Notes: generated by a model from the sequence alone, not told the origin. Shown: positions 1-5,480, counted from the first letter of the stretch. The stretch: DNA of 7,189 nt from Methanobrevibacter sp. (GCA_031261945.1 JAISIQ010000125.1:1-7189); one strand, 5' to 3'. Translations and numbers: made by a program.

Positions 1-466
1 TAATATTTCTTCTTTTTAGATAATTTAATGGAAAATTAGAATAATAATCAGTGAATATGTCAATAGCTTCCCTTATTGTAAATGTTTCATTATTATATAT
101 CTTAAAATTCTCATCATCAATAGCTAAACTATCTTTTAAGCTATTTTTTCCAATATTTGCTTTATTATTATTTTTTTTATCACTATTTGTTTTACCATTA
201 CTTGTTTTATCATTATTTGTTTTATCCATATTTATTTTACAATTACAATCTTCAATATGGCCTAAAACATAATGATTAAAAGAATCGTCTTCATAAATAC
301 GTTCTTCAATAATTATAAACCCATTATAACTAATACACTGAATATAACTACAATTTCCTTTTTCTAAAATAAAAAAAGAATTTATATTTTCTAAATCACT
401 TAATAAGTCAGCTATATCTTCAATAGCTATTTCACCTAAGTCTTTATTTGATGATTTAAGTTTCAT
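1..466 (-). CDS. Unrecognised acidic protein, N-terminal 155 residues (3' end cut by window edge)
   Basis: The frame opens at ATG 466-464 (MKLKSSNKDL) and stays open for 155 codons to the window edge, so the C-terminus is missing. A weak ribosome site, AGGTTG, lies at 471-476. Residues 1-73 look like a folded domain with a helix followed by aromatic and Ile-rich strands (SFFILEKGNCSYIQCISYNG at 30-49). Residues about 74-110 are a Lys/Thr/Asn/Asp low-complexity insert made by a 15-bp tandem repeat. A second ordered part follows, with FTIREAIDIFTDYYSNFPL at about 129-147. There is no signal peptide or membrane segment. The layout of short strands followed by a Thr-x-x-Glu-Ala-Ile...Phe...Tyr-Tyr helix loosely recalls small immunity-type proteins (Imm1-like), but this is an impression from memory, not a family assignment. 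It is the last visible gene of a minus-strand cluster, 132 bp after the previous stop. One AATAGCTATT palindrome encodes E-I-A-I near the N-terminus. Confidence 0.75.
   Translation of the reverse strand, partial: MKLKSSNKDLGEIAIEDIADLLSDLENINSFFILEKGNCSYIQCISYNGFIIIEERIYEDDSFNHYVLGHIEDCNCKINMDKTNNDKTSNGKTNSDKKNNNKANIGKNSLKDSLAIDDENFKIYNNETFTIREAIDIFTDYYSNFPLNYLKRRNI
167..226 (-). repeat. 15-bp tandem repeat, 4 units, coding DKTNN-like pentapeptides
   Basis: Four head-to-tail 15-bp units end at 226, 211, 196 and 181. On the coding strand they read GAT AAA ACA AAT AAT and near copies, giving DKTNN, DKTSN, GKTNS and DKKNN. The copies differ by a few substitutions and keep the reading frame. Further, more degraded Asn/Lys codons follow downstream. 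The tract sits between two ordered parts of the protein and looks like an expandable linker. Confidence 0.85.
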
Positions 467-524
467 ATAACAACCTATTTAATAAAAAATATCAACATGA
501 TTAGTAATAAAATATGATATTAAT

Positions 525-567
525 AATAACTACAAATTAAAATAACTACAAAATAACTACAAATTAA
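525..567. repeat. Intergenic tandem repeat AATAACTACAAA(TTAA), 3 copies
   Basis: Copies begin at 525, 541 and 552. The first and third carry the TTAA extension (AATAACTACAAATTAA), and the middle one shares its last A with the start of the third. The repeat fills part of the 132-bp gap between two minus-strand genes, upstream of the start at 466. Nothing else is recognisable in that gap, and no long T-run marks a terminator. Confidence 0.75.
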
Positions 568-598
568 CAATAAATATTATTAATATTATTATTAGCTA

Positions 599-1339
599 TT
601 AAAAAGGAATAGCTTCACATGCAGGATCACAGTAATATTCATTTTTAGTTCCTTTAAGTTTCCAATATTCTATCCAATAAATCCACCAATCATTTGAGAG
701 TTTTTTGATTAAATCTTGATTAAGAGATTCAAATTCATTAAAAAAATGTAATTGGTTAGCTATTCCAACAATAGCTATTTTTTCAGAATTTTCAAACCCT
801 TCATCAATTGTAAAACAAAATATGAAATCAGATTCCCCTTCAACTACATCAAAAATAGATTTACCGATCAAAGATTCTTCATAAGAATAATAATTAGCTA
901 TTTCTTTTAAAAAATCAAAATCTTGAAATTTAAATTCATTTTTATTTAATTTATAAGAAAATTCAGAATTAGAAAGAATTTCAGAAAGAATATTTTCATT
1001 TTTATTAATATTGTTACTATTATTAGCATTAATATTACAATTATCATTGTCATTAATCGCATTATTGCTTTCATTATTACCATTATTATTAATATTAGTA
1101 TTAGTAGTATTATTAGTACTATTATTAGTAATATTATTATAAAATATTGAAAAAGAAACATTATCAGCTAAACGAATAGCTATTTGACTGGAATGGATTT
1201 CACGAGAGTCTAAAGTAGGTTTGTAAAGTTGAACATTATCAAACTCTAATTGAATAGAATCATTTCCTATTTCTAACTCCGTCCATTTTCCAGCTGTTGA
1301 AATAGCTTCTTCCATAAGATTTAATGTTTTTTGATTCAT
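599..1339 (-). CDS. Unrecognised acidic protein, 246 aa, with asparagine-rich insert
   Basis: The start ATG at 1339-1337 is preceded by GAGG at 1344-1347 with a four-base spacer, which supports this start. I do not recognise a named family. The protein has an ordered N-terminal part (residues 1-67, with KWTELEIGNDSIQLEFDNVQ at 18-37), an Asn-rich stretch at 68-115, and an ordered C-terminal part from 116 that ends in a Trp/Tyr-rich motif (DWWIYWIEYWKLKGTKNEYY, 217-236) and CDPACEAIPF. There is no signal peptide or membrane segment, and the protein looks cytosolic and acidic. The insert falls between two predicted strands, so it probably forms a surface loop. It is the third gene of the minus-strand cluster, 110 bp after the DUF6891-like gene. 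Two AATAGCTATT copies encode I-A-I at residues 53-55 and 188-190. Confidence 0.85.
   Translation of the reverse strand: MNQKTLNLMEEAISTAGKWTELEIGNDSIQLEFDNVQLYKPTLDSREIHSSQIAIRLADNVSFSIFYNNITNNSTNNTTNTNINNNGNNESNNAINDNDNCNINANNSNNINKNENILSEILSNSEFSYKLNKNEFKFQDFDFLKEIANYYSYEESLIGKSIFDVVEGESDFIFCFTIDEGFENSEKIAIVGIANQLHFFNEFESLNQDLIKKLSNDWWIYWIEYWKLKGTKNEYYCDPACEAIPF
995..1138 (-). repeat. AAT/AAC triplet-repeat tract coding Asn-rich insert
   Basis: Residues 68-115 of the 599-1339 protein contain 26 asparagines out of 48, interspersed with Thr, Ser, Ile and Asp. At DNA level the tract is degenerate AAT/AAC on the coding strand, interrupted by ACT, AGT, ATT and GAT codons. It stays in frame with ordered protein on both sides. 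The same DNA gives an apparent hydrophobic ORF in another frame, which is an artefact of the repeat. Confidence 0.85.
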
Positions 1340-1449
1340 AAAACCTCAAAACTCTATATTTTATCGTTTATATTATCAGTAGGATGATTATTATTAATAT
1401 TATTATTAATAATAATATAATAGTAATGGTAATATTATTATCAGTACTA
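1340..1449. other. Intergenic A/T triplet DNA with a 22-bp perfect palindrome
   Basis: The gap between the DUF6891-like gene and the Asn-rich gene is almost pure ATT/AAT triplets. A perfect 22-bp palindrome lies at 1397-1418, centred between 1407 and 1408, where (ATT)n meets (AAT)n. It could form an A/T-only hairpin in RNA from either strand, but such structures arise easily where triplet repeats invert. No convincing promoter or T-run terminator is visible apart from the GAGG ribosome site at 1344-1347. Confidence 0.5.
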
Positions 1450-2091
1450 TTAAATACTATTATTAGCTAAATAATAATTAAAAGCCCCTTCCATTTCATA
1501 TTCTTCATTATCAAAATGTTTTTTCCAAATAAATGGATCAATAGCTATTTTTTCATTAATATCATTATCCCATTTTACTAAAAAATCATTATTTTTAAAA
1601 GTTTTAGCTATTATATTTCCTATTTCTTCTGATTTTTTAGGATCATCATCAAAATCACCAAAAACAAAAGAAATTGAATTAGAATCAATAGCTATTTCAA
1701 TATCTTCAAAAGTATAAAAACAAAACCCTATTGGATTGAATTTTTTTGATTTAAGATAATGAAAAATCTCAAAAGAATCAGCTATCCCTTCTTTAATGTC
1801 ATATCCTGCATTATGAATAGCTATTATATTATTTTGATTTAATTCATTGAAACAAGTCTTTAATTTATCAAAATCAGTAGGTTTTTCCCAATCTTTAGAA
1901 ATAGCTATTTTTTCATCATATTCTTTTGAAATGATATTAGCTATTTTATCTAATGAGTCTTCATCATCAACAAAATCTTCATCAATAAATTGTTCTTCAA
2001 TTATTTCTAAGATTTCTTCTTGATTAAAGAATCCTGAATTAATTAAAATAGCTATTTCCTGAGATATTTCATCAAATAGCTCTTTATCCAT
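1450..2091 (-). CDS. DUF6891-like protein, 213 aa
   Basis: The start ATG at 2091-2089 is preceded by GTGAT (2095-2099), which can pair with the GGTGAT part of the extended archaeal Shine-Dalgarno site. Residues 1-60 are a very acidic helical N-terminus rich in Asp/Glu. The rest matches, from memory, the DUF6891 pattern: a helix followed by NNIIAIHNAGYDIKEGIADS (about 86-105), then GFCFYTFEDIEIAI (about 122-135), a strand ending in FVFGDF, a helix with EIGNIIAKTF, and a closing WKKHF. No enzymatic residues can be named and the function of the family is unknown to me. There is no signal peptide or membrane segment. The gene follows the DUF6882-like gene by 27 bp, so the two are probably co-transcribed. 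It is the gene densest in AATAGCTATT here: five copies, all read as I-A-I. Confidence 0.8.
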   Translation of the reverse strand: MDKELFDEISQEIAILINSGFFNQEEILEIIEEQFIDEDFVDDEDSLDKIANIISKEYDEKIAISKDWEKPTDFDKLKTCFNELNQNNIIAIHNAGYDIKEGIADSFEIFHYLKSKKFNPIGFCFYTFEDIEIAIDSNSISFVFGDFDDDPKKSEEIGNIIAKTFKNNDFLVKWDNDINEKIAIDPFIWKKHFDNEEYEMEGAFNYYLANNSI

Positions 2092-2118
2092 AAAATCACT
2101 GACTTATGATTTCTTAAT

Positions 2119-2787
2119 TTAATCTTCAAGTAAAGTTTGGATATGAGTTACATTTCCTCTTTCTGTAAAACCAACTATAACTCTTGATTCGTTTATTTTA
2201 GCTACAGAAAATTCTTCTCTTTCTTTAAAATCATAATCTCTACTTTTAGTATATGATTCAAAAGCTAATCTTGCTTTAATATCAAATTCTTTATGGAATT
2301 TATCAAAAGTATTGATAAATCTTTCAATAGAATCATCAACTGGAATTTCATCGGATTTAATAGTTACAAAGAAAAGTACCTCATTATAATCCACTACAGA
2401 ATACGCACTATCCTTTAAAAGACCTACAACTGTCATAGCTAACATATGAGCTTCAAATAAATCTGCATCAAAGACATTAGTTTTAAATTGAGCAATATTA
2501 TATTTTTCACCAATCTCTTTTACTTTATTTGCTTCTTCAAGAAGATTTGCAGGAAAACCAATATCTTCATTATCCCATGCCCAATGCCATTTCTTAGTTT
2601 CAATAGATAAAGTTCCAATAATTTGAATTGGGAAATTTAGCTCTTCAAAGGAAATAATTCCTTTATCAAGGTGTAATTCTCCCTTTTCTTCACCTATAAT
2701 CTGATTTAAGTTTTCTTGTTTATCTAAAGCTAAAATTCCGAATTTAGTAAATAAATCTTGGAATGTATCATCGTTTTCTATTTTAAT
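2119..2787 (-). CDS. DUF6882-like protein, 222 aa, apparent ATT start
   Basis: The open frame runs from an in-frame TAA near 2803 to the stop at 2119-2121, but it contains no ATG, GTG or TTG before codon 115 (ATG at 2445-2443). The sequence upstream of that ATG is clearly protein-like and in frame. It includes residues 43-62, with FEELNFPIQIIGT, and KKWHWAWDNEDIGFPANLLE at 65-84, which match from memory the W-x-W-A-W signature of DUF6882. A strong ribosome site, AGGAGAGG, lies at 2793-2800. ATT at 2787-2785 lies eight bases beyond its GGAG core and gives M-K-I-E-N-D-D, so it is the best start; ATA at 2790-2788 is the alternative. The full-length protein then has a normal size for the family. 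Function is unknown, and no signal peptide or membrane segment is seen. It is the first gene of the minus-strand cluster, with the DUF6891-like gene 27 bp downstream. Only two TAGCTA cores occur, and no full palindrome. Confidence 0.75.
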   Translation of the reverse strand: MKIENDDTFQDLFTKFGILALDKQENLNQIIGEEKGELHLDKGIISFEELNFPIQIIGTLSIETKKWHWAWDNEDIGFPANLLEEANKVKEIGEKYNIAQFKTNVFDADLFEAHMLAMTVVGLLKDSAYSVVDYNEVLFFVTIKSDEIPVDDSIERFINTFDKFHKEFDIKARLAFESYTKSRDYDFKEREEFSVAKINESRVIVGFTERGNVTHIQTLLED

Positions 2788-2792
2788 TATTT

Positions 2793-2800
2793 CCTCTCCT
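2793..2800 (-). promoter_or_regulatory. Strong Shine-Dalgarno site AGGAGAGG that decides the DUF6882-like start
   Basis: On the minus strand this reads AGGAGAGG, followed by AAATA and then ATT. It is the best ribosome site in the window and lies where a start codon would be expected eight bases after the GGAG core, yet the codon there is ATT. It argues that translation begins here and not at the internal ATG 114 codons later. Confidence 0.7.
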
Positions 2801-2827
2801 TTTTATTTTTGTATAATTCTTTTATTA

Positions 2828-2895
2828 TTTTTAGTTTATTATTTTTAGTACTTTTTATTGTTTTTATTGTTTTTAGTATTTTTAATATTTTTAGT
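2828..2895. repeat. Cluster of four TTTTTAGT octamers
   Basis: TTTTTAGT occurs at 2828-2835, 2842-2849, 2870-2877 and 2888-2895, with TTTTTATTG units between them. On the minus strand this is an A-rich stretch just upstream of the ribosome site of the DUF6882-like gene, so it may be part of that gene's leader or promoter. It may equally be slippage-derived simple sequence. Confidence 0.5.
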
Positions 2896-2968
2896 TAAAA
2901 TATAAAATTAATATTATTAGTATTTTTATTAGTAGTATTCTATTATTATTAGTATTCTAAGTAATATT

Positions 2969-3060
2969 ATTGTTAATAGTTATTGTTAATTTAATATTTT
3001 TAATAATATTGTTAAGAATATTGTTAATAATTAATATTGTTAATATTGTTTTATTGTTAA
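2969..3060. repeat. Cluster of six ATTGTTAA octamers
   Basis: Exact ATTGTTAA copies start at 2969, 2982, 3008, 3020, 3036 and 3053, that is 12-26 bp apart in one 92-bp block. All are on the same strand. The block lies midway between two divergent genes. It could be a set of protein-binding half-sites or a decayed tandem repeat; nothing in the sequence decides between these. Confidence 0.55.
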
Positions 3061-3266
3061 TAATGTTTTTATAAATTATCTTTGAAAAGATTTAAAAATA
3101 GAAAAATAAAAATATTATAAAGATATTAATTAATTTATTAATTAGTTATATTATCATAATAAATTATCATAATACAAAATCATGATTAAAAATAATAATT
3201 AAAAAATATTATATTTTTAGTAAAATTACTTAAAATTAATTTTAATAAAATATTTTTATAAGTTTT

Positions 3267-3281
3267 AGGGGAGAAAGTGAT
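3267..3281 (+). promoter_or_regulatory. Ribosome site AGGGGAG...GTGAT of the flavoprotein gene
   Basis: AGGGGAG at 3267-3273 and GTGAT at 3277-3281 can both pair with the 3' end of archaeal 16S rRNA (complement of AGGAGGTGAT), with a small bulge between them. GTGAT ends four bases before ATG 3286. The GTG at 3277 is in frame but lies inside this site, so ATG 3286 is preferred as the start. Confidence 0.6.
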
Positions 3282-3285
3282 ATTT

Positions 3286-3834
3286 ATGAAAATTGTAGGT
3301 TTTTCAGGAAGCCCAAGGAAAGATGGTTCCACAAATACATTAATTAAACGAATTTTTAAAAAAGCTGAAGACAATGATTATGAAACTAACATTTTCTATT
3401 TAAATGATATGAATATCAATCCATGTCAAGCTTGTGGTTATTGTAAAGAAAATGAAGGCTGTGATTTAGACGATGCTATGAAAAATCTTTATGAAGAAAT
3501 AGAAAATGCAGATTATATTATAATCGGATCTCCTATATATTATGGAGAAGTTTCAGCTCAAACCAAGCTATTTACTGATAGATTTTATAGTATATTTAAT
3601 AGTAAAACTAAAAATCTTGATAATAAAAAAGTTATTTTAGTTTATTCTCAAGGTAATCCAGATCCTCAAACATATATAAAATATATAAGACATCAAAACA
3701 AGTTTTTATATGAATTTATGGGTTTTGATGTTATAGATACTTTAATAGCTTCTGGAATAAATTCAAAAGAAGAATTACTTAAAAATCAAGAAATATTAGA
3801 AAAAGCAGATGAAATATCTGCAAAAATAGAATAA
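3286..3834 (+). CDS. Iron-sulfur flavoprotein (Isf-type, NAD(P)H-dependent FMN reductase fold), 182 aa
   Basis: The protein has a flavodoxin-like fold. The N-terminus MKIVGFSGSPRKDGSTN is the classic start of the family, with the FMN-phosphate loop S7-G-S-P-R-K-D-G-S-T-N17; this fixes the start at ATG 3286. Residues 47-59 carry C-x2-C-x2-C-x5-C (C47, C50, C53, C59), the compact cysteine motif that binds a [4Fe-4S] cluster in methanogen iron-sulfur flavoproteins. G81-S-P-I-Y-Y-G87 is the second flavin-contact loop. Length (182 aa) is normal for the family. Known members are homodimers that pass electrons between ferredoxin and FMN and can reduce O2 or H2O2; that role is inferred here. The gene stands alone on the plus strand, converging with the Rieske oxidoreductase gene 10 bp away. 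It contains no TAGCTA motif, unlike its convergent neighbour. Another NAD(P)H-dependent FMN reductase activity is possible. Confidence 0.9.
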   Translation: MKIVGFSGSPRKDGSTNTLIKRIFKKAEDNDYETNIFYLNDMNINPCQACGYCKENEGCDLDDAMKNLYEEIENADYIIIGSPIYYGEVSAQTKLFTDRFYSIFNSKTKNLDNKKVILVYSQGNPDPQTYIKYIRHQNKFLYEFMGFDVIDTLIASGINSKEELLKNQEILEKADEISAKIE

Positions 3835-3844
3835 AATTAGCTAT

Positions 3845-5356
3845 TTAAATTATTTCCTTTAAATCATCAATAGCTGGCCCTCTGATTACCTTACCTTTAT
3901 AATCAAAAACAGCCCCATGACAAGGACATTCCCATTTTTTCTCAGCTGTGTTCCATCTAAGATTACATGATTTATGAGGACATTTACCATCTAATGCAAA
4001 TATATTAGAATCATTATCTTTGTAAATAGCTATTGTGGAATTTTCAAACTCAACAACCTTTGCTTCATTATTTTTTAGTTTAGCTATTCCATCAATTAAA
4101 GAATCCCAATGAATAGCTACTTTCCCTTTGAATTTAGCTATTTTTTCTTCTTCTAAGTGACTTCTTTTGTTTTTAAATCTTAATGGGTTAAAAATCTCTA
4201 AATAGCTATTTTCATTTTTCAAAATAAGATCTTTAATAGCTATTCCTGCTATTGTTCCAGTAGTCATTCCCCAATTACTAAAACCAGTGACTATATAAAT
4301 TCCTTTTTCTGATGTTTCACCAATTATTGGAATTCTATCTATGGTTGTATTATCTCCTCCAGTCCAATAGTATTGAGATGACTCAATATCTAGAAAATTC
4401 ATAGTAAATTCTCTCATATTTTCATAAAAATCCCAAGTATCGTCAGGATCTCCTACCTTGTGATGTTCTCCAGCTATAATTAATAATTCTTTATTTAATC
4501 CGTTATTAGATTTAGGAGTTGTTCTGAAAGTATGGAACGGATTAAGATCAACGAACATACCTTGAGGAAACTTTTCTTTTAGATAAACACTTAAAAGGTA
4601 AGACTTATTTTGAGTCATATATTTATATACTTCATCAGGATCATAAATAAGAGAATTAGTAGCTATTACAATATGTTTAGCTATTATTTTACCATTATTT
4701 GCAATAGCTATTTTCTTATTTTCTACAGGATATTTATCAATAGCTATTATTTTAGTTTTTTCAAAAACATAAGATCCTTCACCATCAACATAATCTGCAA
4801 GAGCATTTAAATACTTTTTAGGATTGAATTCCGCTTGATTTTCATACATTAAACCTAATTCAACATTGTCAAATGGTTTTGGAATATTTTTAACTAATTT
4901 AGAATTTATACCTAATTCTTTTAATGTTTCATGCTCTTTTTTAAGATTTATCTCCATATCATTATTAGAAGAAAATATATAAAAAGGAATATTTCGATAA
5001 TCACAATCAATATTAAGTTTAGCTATTATTTCAGGAATTTTATTAAATCCTGATTCATAAGCTTCTTTAAATTTTAATGCAAAGTTTTTTCCAAAATTAG
5101 AGATGATCTGATTATAAATCAAGCTTGAAGAAAGAGTAATTTTGGCTGTTGTGGTCCCAGTTATATAATTAGCTATTCTATTTGATTCAGCTATTGCTAC
5201 ATTTAGCCCTTCCATTTTAAGCATAGTAGCTATTGATAAACCAGCTATTCCCCCACCAACAATAGCTACATCTACTTCAATATCTTCTTTAAGGCTATTG
5301 AACCTTTTAGGGTCTTTCTCATCTAACCAAACAGATATATGTTTTCCATCGATCAT
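3845..5356 (-). CDS. FAD-dependent oxidoreductase with C-terminal Rieske [2Fe-2S] domain, 503 aa
   Basis: This two-domain redox protein resembles the DAO-type FAD oxidoreductases fused to a Rieske domain, such as B. subtilis YhfW. Residues 28-58 form the dinucleotide fold, with G34-x-G36-x-x-G39 and E57 for the FAD ribose. TTTAKIT follows at about 69-75. The second FAD motif is IDRIPIIGE (339-347) with GFSNWGMTTG (358-367). Residues about 410-503 are the Rieske domain: C459-x-H461 and C477-x2-H480 are the cluster ligands, with C464 and C479 placed to form the disulfide seen in bc1/b6f-type Rieske proteins. Substrate and partner are unknown. No signal peptide is visible, so it is probably cytosolic. 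The start ATG 5356-5354 agrees with the family N-terminus, but no clear ribosome site precedes it. dapL lies upstream on the same strand, probably as a separate unit. The gene holds five AATAGCTATT copies, four read I-A-I and one N-S-Y. Confidence 0.92.
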   Translation of the reverse strand: MIDGKHISVWLDEKDPKRFNSLKEDIEVDVAIVGGGIAGLSIATMLKMEGLNVAIAESNRIANYITGTTTAKITLSSSLIYNQIISNFGKNFALKFKEAYESGFNKIPEIIAKLNIDCDYRNIPFYIFSSNNDMEINLKKEHETLKELGINSKLVKNIPKPFDNVELGLMYENQAEFNPKKYLNALADYVDGEGSYVFEKTKIIAIDKYPVENKKIAIANNGKIIAKHIVIATNSLIYDPDEVYKYMTQNKSYLLSVYLKEKFPQGMFVDLNPFHTFRTTPKSNNGLNKELLIIAGEHHKVGDPDDTWDFYENMREFTMNFLDIESSQYYWTGGDNTTIDRIPIIGETSEKGIYIVTGFSNWGMTTGTIAGIAIKDLILKNENSYLEIFNPLRFKNKRSHLEEEKIAKFKGKVAIHWDSLIDGIAKLKNNEAKVVEFENSTIAIYKDNDSNIFALDGKCPHKSCNLRWNTAEKKWECPCHGAVFDYKGKVIRGPAIDDLKEII

Positions 5357-5430
5357 AATTTTCTTAATTATAAATTATAGCTATTTCATTTATGATTTTG
5401 ACCTATTAGGGAATATTAGTGAATAAATAA

Positions 5431-5480
5431 TAAAAAGAAAAATAAAATGAAAATGAAAAGAAAAATGAAAAACTGAAAAA
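5431..5480 (-). terminator. T-rich tract after dapL, probable archaeal terminator
   Basis: Immediately after the dapL stop, the minus strand reads as runs of four or five T broken by C, G or A (TTTTTCAGTTTTTCATTTTT and onward) for 50 bases. The plus strand of the tract has a single C. Repeated T-runs without a hairpin are the usual intrinsic termination signal in archaea. The tract would separate dapL from the Rieske oxidoreductase gene downstream. Confidence 0.55.

Larger units (their letters stand above)
2801..3266. other. Divergent intergenic region, A/T simple repeats
   Basis: This stretch separates the minus-strand cluster from the plus-strand flavoprotein gene and should hold a promoter for each. 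It is so A/T-rich that TATA-like boxes occur everywhere. A candidate for the flavoprotein gene is AAATATTATATTTTT around 3204-3218, but it cannot be singled out from sequence alone. No open frame with coding character, no RNA gene and no TAGCTA motif were found. Two repeat clusters, listed separately, make up much of it. Confidence 0.6.

Noticed and set aside
51..272. Plus-strand open frame of 73 codons rich in Leu/Phe/Ser
   Set aside because: It is the antisense of the partial minus-strand gene; its hydrophobic look comes from the complement of the Lys/Asn repeat, and it has no ribosome site.
946..1161. Minus-strand open frame of 71 codons, almost all Ile/Leu/Met, resembling a membrane protein
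   Set aside because: It is a frame-shifted reading of the AAT/AAC repeat inside the 599-1339 gene; the hydrophobicity is an artefact of ATA/ATT triplets.
599..1339. N-glycosylation or S-layer role suggested by Asn-x-Ser/Thr sites in the Asn-rich tract
   Set aside because: No signal peptide or membrane anchor is present, so the protein is probably cytosolic and the sequons follow from composition.
422..2056. CRISPR array suggested by recurring AATAGCTATT at intervals
   Set aside because: The repeat is only 10 bp, spacing is irregular, and the sequence between copies is conserved-looking coding sequence, not unique spacers.
2119..2445. A short 108-residue version of the DUF6882-like gene starting at the first ATG
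   Set aside because: The family signature and a strong ribosome site lie upstream in the same open frame, so this would be a truncated call.
2969..3060. CRISPR or origin iteron array from the ATTGTTAA copies
   Set aside because: Octamers are too short for CRISPR repeats, and no replication gene (such as cdc6/orc1) is in the window to support an origin.
3186..3374. Minus-strand open frame of 62 codons overlapping the flavoprotein start
   Set aside because: It lies antisense to the highly conserved FMN-binding N-terminus, has no recognisable domain and runs into A/T-rich intergenic sequence.
4610..4810. Plus-strand open frame of 66 codons within the Rieske oxidoreductase gene
   Set aside because: It is antisense to a clear family-length protein, and its Ile/Tyr/Phe composition is that of a random A/T-rich frame.
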